A stretch of 64,000 nt of DNA, taken from Chitinophaga pinensis (GTDB taxonomy: Bacteria > Bacteroidota > Bacteroidia > Chitinophagales > Chitinophagaceae). Below are positions 37,681-47,624 of the stretch, in pieces (within the stretch, counting starts at the first letter, position 1; each line of letters opens with the position of its first letter). The position numbers and the translations under genes are program-made. Under the pieces are notes generated by a model that worked only from the letters and a program-made list of their open reading frames with translations, did no database searches and was not told the origin of the DNA. The stretch spans positions 1-64,000 of the forward strand of contig CAMDFC010000004.1 in NCBI GenBank assembly GCA_945897185.1. Direction: 5' to 3'.

Positions 37681-39171
37681 ATGAGCAAAAACATAGACAA
37701 ATACTTATATCAGCAGATGGATAATAGCGCTGGCCATGAGCATACCATTCACAGGACTAAAATAGTAGCAACTGTTGGACCAGCTTGTGATACCTCCGAA
37801 AAGTTATTACAACTCGTAAGAGCAGGTGTAAATGTATTTAGGTTGAATTTCTCACATGGCGCTCATGAAGACAAAAAAAGAATCATCGACCACATCAGAA
37901 AAATCAATATTACCGAACCCTACAACATTGCAATTTTAGGTGATCTACAAGGGCCTAAACTGAGAGTAGGAGAAATTGAAAACAATTCCTTGCTTGTTAA
38001 AGAGGGAGATATACTTACGTTCACAAACGAGAAGTTGATCGGGACAATTGAAAAAATTTATGTCTCCTACCCTAACCTTGCTGGAGATGTATTAGTAGGA
38101 AATACCATTATGATTGATGATGGAAAAATAGAAGTGGTTGTGCATGAGATAATGTCCAATAATGATGTTAAGGTAAGAGTAAAACTGGGTGGGATCATCT
38201 CCTCTAAAAAGGGACTAAACTTACCTGACACAAAAATATCATTACCGGCATTAACGGATAAGGATCTCAAAGACCTTGACTTTATCATGAAAGAACAACT
38301 CGATTGGGTTGCGCTCTCCTTTGTTAGGAGAGTTGAAGATATTATTGGCATCAAAGAAATTCTGAAAAACAACAAAAGCACTTCAAAAGTTATTGCAAAA
38401 ATAGAAATGCCTGAAGCGCTTGAAAATCTAAATGAAATTATTGCCGTTTCTCATGGGGTAATGGTGGCCAGGGGTGATTTGGGTGTTGAGGTTCCCATTG
38501 AAAGAGTTCCTCTTATCCAAAGACAAATCATCAGGGAGTGTTTAAAAAGAGGAAAGCCAGTGATTGTTGCTACTCAAATGATGGAGAGCATGATTGACAA
38601 GGTAAAACCAAACAGAAGTGAGAGTACAGATGTGGCCAATGCCGTACTAGAAGGCGCAGATGCTGTTATGTTGAGTGGTGAAACTGCCACTGGAAACCAC
38701 CCTGCATTGGTTGTTGAGACCATGCGCAAAATTATTATGGAAGCGGAAAGAACTGAATACCGCTACAATAGAGACGAAGACATCAAGCCTACTCCAAAAT
38801 CAGCTACCTATATTAGTGACGCAGTATGCTTAACAGCCTGCAGACTTGCACACAGTACAGATGCAGATGCACTTATTGGTATGACGCAAACAGGCTATAC
38901 CGGATTTGTTCTCAGCAGCTATCGACCAAAATCAAACCTGTTTGTATTCACCAAAGAGAAAAGTTTGGTTAACCAACTCAGTTTAAGCTGGGGAGTTAGG
39001 GCTTTTTTCTACGATGAAGAAGCTGGATATGATCAAATTATTGCTGATCAAATTCAAATTTTAAAAGAAAGAGGATTTATTAAAAAGGGACAAGTTGTAG
39101 TAAACACGGGGAGCACACCTGTTGAGCTTCACTTATCCACCAATACCATCAAGGTTACTGTAGTTGAATGA
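37681..39171 (+). CDS. pyk: Pyruvate kinase
   Basis: Makes ATP and pyruvate from phosphoenolpyruvate. The 496-residue protein shows TKIVATVGPAC at the start of the barrel, NFSHGAHE, the catalytic lysine segment IAKIEMPEALENL and MVARGDLGVEVP. The C-terminal regulatory-type domain follows TATGNHP. A weak hairpin in the gap after pfkA suggests partial termination only. The stop overlaps the rnhA start (ATGA). Confidence 0.97.
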   Translation: MSKNIDKYLYQQMDNSAGHEHTIHRTKIVATVGPACDTSEKLLQLVRAGVNVFRLNFSHGAHEDKKRIIDHIRKINITEPYNIAILGDLQGPKLRVGEIENNSLLVKEGDILTFTNEKLIGTIEKIYVSYPNLAGDVLVGNTIMIDDGKIEVVVHEIMSNNDVKVRVKLGGIISSKKGLNLPDTKISLPALTDKDLKDLDFIMKEQLDWVALSFVRRVEDIIGIKEILKNNKSTSKVIAKIEMPEALENLNEIIAVSHGVMVARGDLGVEVPIERVPLIQRQIIRECLKRGKPVIVATQMMESMIDKVKPNRSESTDVANAVLEGADAVMLSGETATGNHPALVVETMRKIIMEAERTEYRYNRDEDIKPTPKSATYISDAVCLTACRLAHSTDADALIGMTQTGYTGFVLSSYRPKSNLFVFTKEKSLVNQLSLSWGVRAFFYDEEAGYDQIIADQIQILKERGFIKKGQVVVNTGSTPVELHLSTNTIKVTVVE

Positions 39172-39638
39172 TCAACCCAAATGGACTAACCATATATACT
39201 GATGGAGCTGCTAGGGGGAATCCTGGCAGAGGTGGTTATGGTGCAATATTAATGTGGAAGGAAGAAGTAAAAGAAATTTCACAGGGTTACACGTATACCA
39301 CAAACAACAGAATGGAGTTGATGTCTGTAATTGCAGCACTCTCTTTACTCAAAAGGCCTAACCTCAATATCGAAATTTACTCCGATAGCAAGTATGTAGT
39401 TCAGGCTGTAATGGAGAAATGGTTAGACAAATGGATAGCCACAGATTTTAAAGGAGGGAAAAAAAACCCAGACCTATGGAGAAAGTACTATTCCCTATCT
39501 AGAGAACACCAAATTAAGTTTGTTTGGGTAAAAGGGCACGCAAGCAATCCTTATAACCAGAGGTGTGATGAACTTGCAACAAGTGCTGCAGACGGAAAAA
39601 ATCTTATTGAAGACAGTGGGTTTAAGCCTTTGACTTAA
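39168..39638 (+). CDS. rnhA: Ribonuclease HI
   Basis: Degrades RNA in RNA-DNA hybrids. It is 156 residues. The DEDD catalytic set is visible: Asp in YTDGAARGNPG, Glu in NNRMELMSV, Asp in YSDSKYV and Asp in RCDELA. The basic handle region KWLDKWIATDFKGGKKNP is present. ATG overlaps the pyk stop (ATGA), so translation is probably coupled. The 3' end overlaps the convergent DUF6580 gene by 17 bp. Confidence 0.96.
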   Translation: MINPNGLTIYTDGAARGNPGRGGYGAILMWKEEVKEISQGYTYTTNNRMELMSVIAALSLLKRPNLNIEIYSDSKYVVQAVMEKWLDKWIATDFKGGKKNPDLWRKYYSLSREHQIKFVWVKGHASNPYNQRCDELATSAADGKNLIEDSGFKPLT

Positions 39639-40179
39639 TCAGTTTCCCTGCCATTATGTAATTCGCTCCAAATAAAAATGCACCGAACACAACAGTTGCA
39701 ACAACGCTGTTTGCATAGAAAGGAATCCCATCAATATAAGTTTGCATCAATCCACTGAAGGTCTTGGCACGCTGAAAACCTCCATTACCAATCCAGGTAA
39801 CAAAATTTGAAGCAAGAAAGAAGAGTGTAGGTGCTGCAAATGCCCCTTTGGCAATTGAACTTAACTTAGTTGGGTTAATAAAGAATCCTACTATGGTTAA
39901 GGATCCAAACAATAAATAATTTAACCACATACCTTGATAGAATCCGCTTATTTCAAAAAGACCATTGATATATAGCAATTCATATACTACGTCGGATATC
40001 AACAAAGACAATATAGGTAGCAAAAAAGAAAGTTTCTTATCCGCAAAAACAGCTCCTCCAAATATTGCCATAGCAAATTGCGGAGCGAAACCCCAAGGAC
40101 GACCAGGTATTGCCCTGTATAGCGCCGCAAGAAAAACCAACATCAAAAAAGAGCGGAATGTATATTTATTCAATTTCAT
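39622..40179 (-). CDS. DUF6580 family putative membrane transport protein
   Basis: A 185-residue integral membrane protein with about five hydrophobic segments. The RAIPGRPWGFAPQFAMAIFGGAVFADKK block is characteristic of DUF6580, a family resembling ECF-type substrate-binding components. No riboswitch is visible in the 89-bp upstream gap, so the substrate cannot be suggested. Its last 17 bp overlap the end of rnhA on the other strand. Confidence 0.8.
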   Translation of the reverse strand: MKLNKYTFRSFLMLVFLAALYRAIPGRPWGFAPQFAMAIFGGAVFADKKLSFLLPILSLLISDVVYELLYINGLFEISGFYQGMWLNYLLFGSLTIVGFFINPTKLSSIAKGAFAAPTLFFLASNFVTWIGNGGFQRAKTFSGLMQTYIDGIPFYANSVVATVVFGAFLFGANYIMAGKLIKSKA

Positions 40180-40268
40180 ATCCTGAATTTAGACAAAAAT
40201 AGTAATTTATGCTACTAGAAGTGTTGAATCAGTAGCAACAGTTTTCCTCATGATGTGCATAGTTTAGA

Positions 40269-41453
40269 TTAAATAGGTACCGTGGCAATAAACAGCTCTA
40301 CTTCTGTATATGCCTTTATTGTAATCTGCTCATTAGGTTCAACAAAAAAAGCGGCTACTCCTTTTGTGGATATAGACGACTCCCCCATCCATGAAGCTTC
40401 GCCTTCCATCACAAGAAAAATTGATGGACCAGCAAACTTCAACAGCTTTTGTTCCTCAGAAAAAAGCCTAATCCGGTGTAAAGAAAAATCGCTTGATGCA
40501 CTCGGATAAAACTGATCACCCACGGTATTGACAGGTATCACATTAGGTATTGTAATATCAAAAGAGGTTTGTGCCAACAACTCAGGAATATCAATGTATT
40601 TATTGGTAAGACCTGCTCTCAATACATTATCTGAATTAGACATCAACTCAATATTTTGTCCCTCTAAATACGCATGCAACAAGCCAGCACCCTGAAATAT
40701 CCCTTCCCCTTTCTTTAGGTGAAGAATATTCATGAGATAGATAGAAAAGATGCCATTGTCGTATTGCCCATCTCCTGAAAGGTTAAGTATGGCGCGAGCT
40801 GCCCAAAAATCTGGTCCGCTTTTAGGCAATTTTCCATCTTGGTATAGCGGTATAATTGTTTGTGCATGCTTCTCTAAAACAAGATTAACTTCTTGCTGAG
40901 GCAAATTCAATAAATGTCTATAAAGCCCTTTTATTCCTTCTTCTTCATACAGACTTTTGAAAGGTTTCAAAAAATCATAGGTGTCGACTGTTTGTGAAAT
41001 TTGGTTTGAAAAACCATGTAGAAGCCAAAACTCACTTAACGCAACCATCATTTCTGGCTTATGGTTATCGTCTTTATAGTTTCGATGTGGGGCATCCAAT
41101 GCAATTCCCATATGGCTTTCGCGCTCAAAACCAATCTCAGCCATTGATTTATTTGGATGCACCTGAATACTCAACATGTCTTTTACATCCAAGATTTTAA
41201 GTAAAAAAGGCAATCCTTTAAATTTACTAGCGGTAGGATTTCCAAGATGCCTAAATTTATCAGAATTAACTAAGTTCAATAATGTTGTAGTTGCATTTTC
41301 ACCTAAATGAACCATAGCCGGAGCGCCAGGATGTACCCCTAACCAATATTCAGCAAAGGGTTTATCATCCTTGTTATCTTGTCCTAAACACGCAGGCAAG
41401 AAAGTATTTCCTCCCCAGGCATAATGTTGTATTCTTCCCTCCAGTCTGTACAT
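40269..41453 (-). CDS. manA: Mannose-6-phosphate isomerase, class I
   Basis: Interconverts mannose-6-phosphate and fructose-6-phosphate; zinc enzyme. It is 394 residues, full length for type I. Motifs are the start MYRLEGRIQHYAWGG, the zinc-binding region IQVHPNKSMAE and HKPEMMVAL, and the C-terminal FQGAGLLHAYLEG with a metal-binding His. It feeds GDP-mannose and fucose synthesis. Divergent from yraN with a 56-bp gap holding its promoter. Confidence 0.95.
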   Translation of the reverse strand: MYRLEGRIQHYAWGGNTFLPACLGQDNKDDKPFAEYWLGVHPGAPAMVHLGENATTTLLNLVNSDKFRHLGNPTASKFKGLPFLLKILDVKDMLSIQVHPNKSMAEIGFERESHMGIALDAPHRNYKDDNHKPEMMVALSEFWLLHGFSNQISQTVDTYDFLKPFKSLYEEEGIKGLYRHLLNLPQQEVNLVLEKHAQTIIPLYQDGKLPKSGPDFWAARAILNLSGDGQYDNGIFSIYLMNILHLKKGEGIFQGAGLLHAYLEGQNIELMSNSDNVLRAGLTNKYIDIPELLAQTSFDITIPNVIPVNTVGDQFYPSASSDFSLHRIRLFSEEQKLLKFAGPSIFLVMEGEASWMGESSISTKGVAAFFVEPNEQITIKAYTEVELFIATVPI

Positions 41454-41487
41454 TTCTTAAAATTTAAATATTGCCTATTTCTATTTT

Positions 41488-41516
41488 CAAAGTTAATTGA
41501 TTAGTACGTATGGCAA
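41488..41516 (-). promoter_or_regulatory. Candidate promoter TTG-N18-TAACTTTG for manA
   Basis: On the minus strand TTG (41514-41516) lies 18 bp before the perfect -7 box TAACTTTG (41488-41495), followed by 34 bp to the manA ATG. The -33 element falls within the first codons of the divergent yraN gene. Confidence 0.6.
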
Positions 41517-41866
41517 AACACAATGAAACGGGCAAATTGGGAGAATCCCTTGCTAAAAAATGGCTAGAACAACAAGATTATTTTATCAAAGAGGTGAATT
41601 GGCGCTTTGGAAAATGGGAAATAGACATTATTGCGCTTAAAGAAGAAAAACTTCATTTTATTGAGGTGAAAACCAGAAGAACGAATATTTATGGCTATCC
41701 TGAAGACTTGGTTGATAAAAACAAATTACGCTATTTTATTTCTGCTGGAACCGCCTACATTAGAAGAAACAAGGGCTTTAGGTGGATTCGATTTGACATC
41801 TTATCCATTACATTAGACGCCTTCGACAAACCAAGCTTCTTTTTAATTGAAGATGTCTACTTCTAA
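41510..41866 (+). CDS. YraN family (UPF0102) endonuclease-like protein
   Basis: A 118-residue protein of the UPF0102 family. Seen are GKLGESLAKKWLEQQDY, then WEIDIIALKEEKLHFIEVKTRR, which carries the D...ExK signature of restriction-endonuclease-like folds. The role is unknown, with DNA or RNA processing suggested by fold only. Its stop codon directly abuts that of the convergent TlpA-like gene. Confidence 0.9.
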   Translation: MAKHNETGKLGESLAKKWLEQQDYFIKEVNWRFGKWEIDIIALKEEKLHFIEVKTRRTNIYGYPEDLVDKNKLRYFISAGTAYIRRNKGFRWIRFDILSITLDAFDKPSFFLIEDVYF

Positions 41867-42949
41867 TTATTTATTTAGAAGAGATGCAAGTCTTGTTTGC
41901 AATTCCTCCCCTCTTAGATTTTTTCCAACAATGACACCGTTTGGATCAATTAAAAAATTCTGTGGTATGCTTTGGATTTTATATTGCACAGCAACAGCAT
42001 TACTCCAAAATTTTAAATCGCTCACCTGCGTCCAAGTTAATTTATCCTCCTTAACTGCTTTCAACCATGGATCTCGCGCTCTATCTAAGGAAACCCCAAA
42101 CACAGTAAAATTCTTGTCTTTGTATCTATTGAAGGCATTCACTACGTTTGGATTCTCTTGACGACATGGTCCGCACCAACTGGCCCAAAAATCAACCAAA
42201 ACATATTTTCCCCTGAAAGAGGACAACTTAACATCTTTACCATCTTGGTCTTGCTGTACAAAATCTGGCGCTTCAGTTCCAACAGATGCAAACTTTGCAT
42301 CCTCAACCAGCTTCAATGCTGATTTTCCAAAATAATTCATTTTGGCTTCTTCAGTAATTTTAGACAATCGCTGTTCCATAACAGCTGGATCGTCATTCAA
42401 CTGCATCATAACCAACAAAACAAAGGGAGCAACGGGTGAATTGTTATGCGCATTAATATACTCGTCCGTTTTTGCATTCACTTCTGAAACCACCTCACTG
42501 TAGGATTTACGAATAGCTCCATCAACATCTTTTTCGCCTGAATTTAATTTTTGTGCAAACGAAGAAAGCTTTGCAAACAAAGGATTAAAGGTTGAGTTGA
42601 ATAATGCGAAATCATCATGCGATTTTGATCCCGTAACTTTTGCATTTTGTAATACAAGCAGGTCACCTTCAATTACAATATTAGATACATCTAAAAAAAT
42701 CATTAACTTTTGCTGTGAATCTTTTATACTAAGTTGGTATAAGCCAGGCTCAGTAAGCATACCACTGGTCTCAAATTTTTCACCTGTAGACTTAAAAGTT
42801 GCCAATGTTGTTGGCGCCTGTTCCTCATTCCTTAAAATCAACTCAGTCTTGTCCTTTATCCCTTTTATTGTTCCTCTGATACTGAACTTTCCTCCTTGAG
42901 CAAAAGAGATCACGGGCAATGCCAAAAATACCAATAATAAATATTTCAT
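41867..42949 (-). CDS. TlpA-family thiol-disulfide oxidoreductase with DUF4369 domain
   Basis: A 360-residue exported protein. The signal peptide is MKYLLLVFLALPVISFAQ. A DUF4369-like beta domain follows (about 22-115), then a helical linker, then a thioredoxin fold (about 224-355) with the active site WCGPC at 258-262. It acts in the periplasm on disulfides, for example in cytochrome maturation. Its ATG overlaps the hisIE stop (ATGA), so it is the last gene of the trp-his supra-operon and probably translationally coupled, although functionally unrelated. Confidence 0.92.
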   Translation of the reverse strand: MKYLLLVFLALPVISFAQGGKFSIRGTIKGIKDKTELILRNEEQAPTTLATFKSTGEKFETSGMLTEPGLYQLSIKDSQQKLMIFLDVSNIVIEGDLLVLQNAKVTGSKSHDDFALFNSTFNPLFAKLSSFAQKLNSGEKDVDGAIRKSYSEVVSEVNAKTDEYINAHNNSPVAPFVLLVMMQLNDDPAVMEQRLSKITEEAKMNYFGKSALKLVEDAKFASVGTEAPDFVQQDQDGKDVKLSSFRGKYVLVDFWASWCGPCRQENPNVVNAFNRYKDKNFTVFGVSLDRARDPWLKAVKEDKLTWTQVSDLKFWSNAVAVQYKIQSIPQNFLIDPNGVIVGKNLRGEELQTRLASLLNK

Positions 42950-43542
42950 TTCTGATGTCTAGTTTTAAGTACCTCAATTACTTCGTCTAAAGTATGTCCT
43001 TTACTGTTAAGTAAAAGTAAATAATGAAATAGCAAGTCAGCTCCTTCATTAAGGAATTTATCCTTGTTGTTGTCCTTTGCTTCTATCACCAATTCCACCG
43101 CTTCTTCTCCAACTTTTTGGGCAATTTTATTAATCCCTTTTTCAAACAGTGATTTTACATAAGAATTTTCATCCCCTGCAGACTTTCTCTCTTCTATAAC
43201 TGATTCCAGATACCCAAGAAACCCTTCATGCACATTCAACTCATTCCAACAAGTATCTGAACCGGTATGGCAAACTGGACCAGTTGGTGCAGCTTTAATT
43301 AAGAGTGCATCGCCATCACAATCTAATGCATAGGAAACCAGCTTTAAAAAGTTACCGCTATCCTCTCCTTTTGTCCATAACCTAGACTTAGACCTACTGT
43401 AAAAAGTAACCTTTCCACTAGAACAGGTTTGTTCAAAAGCTTCTTTATTCATATACCCCAACATCAACACTTTGGATGTTTTACTATCCTGCACCACAGC
43501 TGGAACAAGCTTATCTAAAAACTTATCAAATGCTATATTCAT
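42946..43542 (-). CDS. hisIE: Bifunctional phosphoribosyl-AMP cyclohydrolase / phosphoribosyl-ATP diphosphatase
   Basis: Second and third steps of histidine synthesis in one chain. The HisI domain (about 1-110) includes MLGYMNKEAFEQT, the metal-binding DCDGDALL and HTGSDTCW. The HisE domain (about 113-198) includes KIAQKVGEEAVELVIEAK and LLFHYLLLL. I start at the ATG at 43542, one codon inside the ORF-track TTG. It lies 15 bp after hisF, and its stop overlaps the tlpA start. Confidence 0.96.
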   Translation of the reverse strand: MNIAFDKFLDKLVPAVVQDSKTSKVLMLGYMNKEAFEQTCSSGKVTFYSRSKSRLWTKGEDSGNFLKLVSYALDCDGDALLIKAAPTGPVCHTGSDTCWNELNVHEGFLGYLESVIEERKSAGDENSYVKSLFEKGINKIAQKVGEEAVELVIEAKDNNKDKFLNEGADLLFHYLLLLNSKGHTLDEVIEVLKTRHQK

Positions 43543-43557
43543 CAAAACAAAATTAAA

Positions 43558-44316
43558 TCATTTTATTCGCACAGGAATATGCTTGTTATTTAAATAGGTC
43601 TTTAAAGCTGGAATCCGAATCTCCCCAAAATGAAAAACACTGGCGGCAAGCGCCGCGTCAGCACAACCATTTAAAACATCATAAAAGTGCTCAGGTTTAC
43701 CTCCACCACCAGAGGCTATAATGGGTACGCCAACTGAGTTTGATATTAGTGTGGTTATTTCTAATGCAAAACCCGCTTTGGTACCATCGTGGTCCATTGA
43801 AGTAAGTAAAATTTCTCCCGCACCTCTGCTTACCACTTCTTTTGCCCAATCGAGGCAAGTAAATTCAGTAGGTTTCCTACCCCCATTTGAGTAGACATAC
43901 CATTCGCCATCAACCTGTCTCTTTGCATCAATCGCTACAACAATACACTGACTTCCAAATTCCCCTGCCAATTTGTTGATTAATTCAGGTGAATTGAATG
44001 CTGCAGTATTTATTGAAACTTTATCGGCTCCACAATCCAATAAAATACGTACATCTTCCATAGATGAAATTCCACCTCCTACAGTAAATGGTATATTAAT
44101 AGTATGCGCTACTTTTTCAACAAGTGCAGAAAGTGTTTTTCTTTTTTCGTTTGTTGCAGTAATATCAAGAAAAACCAACTCATCAGCACCTTGCTCTGCA
44201 TACAAAGAAGCCAACGCTACAGGATCGCCAGCATCCCGTAAATTTACAAAATTTGTCCCTTTCACAGTTCTCCCATCCTTAATATCCAAACAAGGTATAA
44301 TTCGCTTTGCCAACAT
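43558..44316 (-). CDS. hisF: Imidazole glycerol phosphate synthase cyclase subunit
   Basis: Uses ammonia from HisH to form IGP and AICAR. It is 252 residues, a TIM barrel starting [18 protein letters not shown], with catalytic Asp in CLDI (about residue 11) and in [10 protein letters not shown]. Phosphate-binding GGGI and ASGGGG motifs are present. It starts 2 bp after the hisA stop, within the trp-his supra-operon. Confidence 0.97.
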   Translation of the reverse strand: MLAKRIIPCLDIKDGRTVKGTNFVNLRDAGDPVALASLYAEQGADELVFLDITATNEKRKTLSALVEKVAHTINIPFTVGGGISSMEDVRILLDCGADKVSINTAAFNSPELINKLAGEFGSQCIVVAIDAKRQVDGEWYVYSNGGRKPTEFTCLDWAKEVVSRGAGEILLTSMDHDGTKAGFALEITTLISNSVGVPIIASGGGGKPEHFYDVLNGCADAALAASVFHFGEIRIPALKTYLNNKHIPVRIK

Positions 44317-44318
44317 AT

Positions 44319-45047
44319 TTACTTAGTTTGTAAATTGAAAGATGCCAATGCTTCTAAAGTAATTTTGTTTTCATAAATAGCCTTACCTACAATAGCCCCA
44401 GCGCAACCTATTTTCCTCAACTCAATTAAATCATCTATAGAAGAAACACCACCACTTGCTATTAGTTTTATTGTGGGAAATCGTTCAATAATTTCACTAT
44501 AAAGTGAAAAAGATGGTCCCATTAACTTTCCATCTTTACTGATATCTGTACAAAAAATATTCACCATCCCAAGTTGTACATAGCCTTCAATAAAATCAAA
44601 AATATCAATCTCTGTTTCCTCTAACCAACCTCCAGTCATGATTTTATTGTTTCGCACATCCGCACCCAACAAAAATTTATCCTCACCAAATTGCTTTATC
44701 CAGCGTTTAAACGTTTCTGGGTCTTTTGCCGCAATGCTACCCACGGTAACATAATCAATCCCCAATCCTAAAATTTGTTCAACTTCGGTTTCCGTTTTTA
44801 CACCTCCTCCAAAATCAATGGAAAGAGAAGTTTGTTTTGCGATTTCTTCCGAAACGTTCCAATTTACCACCTTACCCAACTTAGCACCATCAAGATCCAC
44901 CAGATGAACACGTTTGAATCCTAAAGAAGCATACATCTTGGCCATTTCAAGCGGACCAGTAGCATATTCGGTTTTGGATGCATAATCACCTTCAGTGAGT
45001 CGAACACATTTTCCTCCAATGATATCGATTGCCGGAATTATTTGCAT
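44319..45047 (-). CDS. hisA: Phosphoribosylformimino-AICAR ribotide isomerase
   Basis: Amadori isomerase of the histidine pathway. It is 242 residues, a half-barrel repeat like HisF. Catalytic Asp is in [14 protein letters not shown] (about residue 8), and the second Asp is in [13 protein letters not shown] (about 130). The start codon overlaps the hisH stop by one base, indicating coupled translation. Confidence 0.97.
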   Translation of the reverse strand: MQIIPAIDIIGGKCVRLTEGDYASKTEYATGPLEMAKMYASLGFKRVHLVDLDGAKLGKVVNWNVSEEIAKQTSLSIDFGGGVKTETEVEQILGLGIDYVTVGSIAAKDPETFKRWIKQFGEDKFLLGADVRNNKIMTGGWLEETEIDIFDFIEGYVQLGMVNIFCTDISKDGKLMGPSFSLYSEIIERFPTIKLIASGGVSSIDDLIELRKIGCAGAIVGKAIYENKITLEALASFNLQTK

Positions 45048-45643
45048 CAGAATGGTATATTGATAAAGTTTTCTAAAATCTTAGACCCAACGGCAGCACT
45101 TTTCTCTGGGTGAAACTGCACTCCATAATAGTTTCTAATGTGCAAAGCAGAACTGTAGCTTCCACAATAGTTTGTTTCAGCAATGGTATGGATGCCTTTA
45201 TCTGCACGGTATCCATTCACAAAATAACAATACGCCCCTTCTTCTACACCATTGAACAGAGGCGAATTCAAACATTCAATTGTATTCCATCCAATTTGAG
45301 GAATTTTTTCTCCTGCCTGTGTGGATTTAAACTTCAGGACAGTTTCCTCAAAGAGTCCTAGACAGGTTGTGTTATTTTCTTCACTATAGGAACACATCAA
45401 TTGCATACCTAAACAAATACCCAACACAGGCTGTTTTAAATCGATAAGTAGTTTATCTAATTTTCTGTCCTGCAAATATTTCATGGCTGAACTGGCCTCA
45501 CCTACGCCTGGAAAAATTACCCGATCTGCAGAAAGAAGAACTTCATGGTCATCGGTAAGTGTAGCCATAATTCCTAAGCGCTCTAATGTAATCTGAACTG
45601 ACCTTACATTTCCTGCATTGTATTTTAATATAGCAATATTCAT
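45047..45643 (-). CDS. hisH: Imidazole glycerol phosphate synthase glutamine amidotransferase subunit
   Basis: Supplies ammonia to HisF. It is 198 residues, a class I amidotransferase with the nucleophile Cys in LGICLGMQLM and the His-Glu pair in YGVQFHPEKS. PGVGEASSAM is the oxyanion segment. It overlaps trpA by one base upstream and hisA by one base downstream, showing that the trp and his parts are one transcriptional unit. Confidence 0.97.
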   Translation of the reverse strand: MNIAILKYNAGNVRSVQITLERLGIMATLTDDHEVLLSADRVIFPGVGEASSAMKYLQDRKLDKLLIDLKQPVLGICLGMQLMCSYSEENNTTCLGLFEETVLKFKSTQAGEKIPQIGWNTIECLNSPLFNGVEEGAYCYFVNGYRADKGIHTIAETNYCGSYSSALHIRNYYGVQFHPEKSAAVGSKILENFINIPF

Positions 45644-46419
45644 TATTCTTCATTAAGAACAGCCCTCACAAAAGCTGCAGCAACAATACCTGGGTCGTTT
45701 GCGTTGTGCAAAGCCTTTATAAAAGCAGACCCAATAATTGCTCCATTTGCATGAGGCTTCACAAAATCAAAAGAAGCTTTGTCTTTTATACCAAACCCAA
45801 CCAAAAACGGATTATTAAGTGCATAGGACTTTAACCTATCTAGGTAAGCCACAACATGATCAAAATCTTTTTCATTGCCAGTGGTAGAAGATGAAGAGAC
45901 TGCATACACAAACCCGGAGCTAAGTTCATCAAGTTTACGAACTCGGGCTTCACTGGTTTCAGGTGTCACCAAAAAAACAAAATCAAGACCGTTACGTTTT
46001 ACAATATCTCCATAAACATTTTCAAATTCATATGCGGGTAAATCTGGCAGTATTAAGCCATCAACACCTACTTGAGCAGCATGTTCACAAAATTTTTGAA
46101 ACCCATATTGCAACACTGGATTCATGTACCCCATCAGAACTACGGGCAAGGTAATTTCCTGTCTAAATGCTTTTAGTTGACTAAATAATTTCTCAATAGA
46201 CATGCCATTTTCAATTGCAACAGCGCTACTCTCCTGTATAACCGGACCATCTGCTAATGGATCGCTGTAGGGCATTCCAATTTCTATTAAATCAGCTCCC
46301 CCATTTTGAATGCCTCTCATTACCTCTAGGGTACTTTCTAATGTTGGGTATCCCGCCGTAAAATAAACATTCAAAACGCCATTGGGCTTTCTACTAAACA
46401 ACTCTTCAATTCTTCCCAT
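45643..46419 (-). CDS. trpA: Tryptophan synthase alpha subunit
   Basis: Cleaves indole-3-glycerol phosphate to indole and glyceraldehyde-3-phosphate. It is 258 residues. The catalytic Glu is in DLIEIGMPYSDPLADGPVIQ and the catalytic Asp is in GVDGLILPDLP. GFGI near the C-terminus binds phosphate. It lies 11 bp after trpB; its stop shares a base with the hisH start. Confidence 0.97.
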   Translation of the reverse strand: MGRIEELFSRKPNGVLNVYFTAGYPTLESTLEVMRGIQNGGADLIEIGMPYSDPLADGPVIQESSAVAIENGMSIEKLFSQLKAFRQEITLPVVLMGYMNPVLQYGFQKFCEHAAQVGVDGLILPDLPAYEFENVYGDIVKRNGLDFVFLVTPETSEARVRKLDELSSGFVYAVSSSSTTGNEKDFDHVVAYLDRLKSYALNNPFLVGFGIKDKASFDFVKPHANGAIIGSAFIKALHNANDPGIVAAAFVRAVLNEE

Positions 46420-46430
46420 AACAAACTTTA

Positions 46431-47624
46431 TTAAACATCTAATGCATTCATGTAAGTGTCAAGGTCTTTGTCACCTCTACCACTCAGACAAATAACATTA
46501 ATATCATTTTTATTGAATTTAATTTGACTCAGCACCGAAAATGCATGGGCCGTTTCAAGTGCAGGAATAATACCTTCCAATTTAGAAATTTCAAATGCAG
46601 ACTGCATTGCTTCTTGGTCTGTGGCACTTAAAAAAACAGCCCTTCCTGAAGTATATAGATGGGCATGCATTGGACCAATACCTGGATAATCTAGTCCTGC
46701 TGAAATGCTATGCGGCTCCACTACTTGTCCATCTTTTGTTTGCATCACAATACTCTTGCTGCCATGTAAGATACCAGCAACACCCAATTGTGTAGTTGCA
46801 GCACTCATACCACTATTTACGCCATGACCAGCAGCTTCAACAGCCACAATTTCCACTTGTGGTTCATCTAAAAAATGATAAAATGCTCCTGCGGCATTAC
46901 TTCCCCCGCCCACGCAGGCTATAACGCGTGTAGGAAGAGAATTGCCTTCTTTTTCGAGCAATTGAGTTTTGATTTCTTCACTAATCACCGACTGAAACCT
47001 TGCCACCATATCAGGATATGGATGTGGACCTACTACTGATCCAATGATATAATGGGTATCGACAGGATGATTAATCCAATCGCGAATCGCTTCATTGGTT
47101 GCATCCTTTAAGGTTTTACTACCGCTGGTTGCAGGAATAACTTTTGCTCCAAGAATTTTCATTCTAGCAACGTTTGGTGCCTGACGTTTAATGTCTTTTT
47201 CACCCATATAAACAATACATTCTATTCCCTTTAAAGCGCACACTGTTGCTGTAGCAACACCATGTTGACCGGCTCCTGTTTCAGCAATAATTCTTTTTTT
47301 ACCCAAACGAATAGCCAATAATATCTGACCAATTGTGTTGTTTATTTTGTGAGCACCAGTATGACAGAGATCTTCTCGTTTAAGATAAATTTTTGTGTCA
47401 TGTTTGGCGCTGAGTCGCGCTGCATAAAAAAGAGGAGTTGGACGCCCAACATAATCTCTTAACAATTCATGGTATTCCTTTTGAAAGAGTGGATCTTGGT
47501 AGATACTCAGGTAAGCCTCTTTTAAAGTCTCTACATTTTGGTGTAGCATTTCAGGAATAAATGCTCCTCCAAAATCACCATAATAACCTTCAATGTCAGG
47601 AACAGAAAAACTTTTAACAGTCAT
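46431..47624 (-). CDS. trpB: Tryptophan synthase beta subunit
   Basis: PLP enzyme joining indole and serine. It is 397 residues. The PLP lysine is in TGAHKINNTIGQ (about residue 92), the catalytic Glu is in AETGAGQHGVA, and the phosphate loop is GGGSNAAG. It is the ordinary TrpB1 type, paired with TrpA. The first codon overlaps the trpF stop (4 nt). Confidence 0.97.
   Translation of the reverse strand: MTVKSFSVPDIEGYYGDFGGAFIPEMLHQNVETLKEAYLSIYQDPLFQKEYHELLRDYVGRPTPLFYAARLSAKHDTKIYLKREDLCHTGAHKINNTIGQILLAIRLGKKRIIAETGAGQHGVATATVCALKGIECIVYMGEKDIKRQAPNVARMKILGAKVIPATSGSKTLKDATNEAIRDWINHPVDTHYIIGSVVGPHPYPDMVARFQSVISEEIKTQLLEKEGNSLPTRVIACVGGGSNAAGAFYHFLDEPQVEIVAVEAAGHGVNSGMSAATTQLGVAGILHGSKSIVMQTKDGQVVEPHSISAGLDYPGIGPMHAHLYTSGRAVFLSATDQEAMQSAFEISKLEGIIPALETAHAFSVLSQIKFNKNDINVICLSGRGDKDLDTYMNALDV

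Noticed and set aside
41858-41879. CTTCTAA...TTAGAAG inverted repeat at the yraN/tlpA junction
   Set aside because: AT-rich stem without a T-run after it; probably a by-product of the two abutting stop codons.
41847-42161. 104-codon plus-strand ORF at the end of the TlpA-like gene
   Set aside because: It overlaps the thioredoxin domain in antisense; both flanking real genes abut at 41866/41867 and leave no room.
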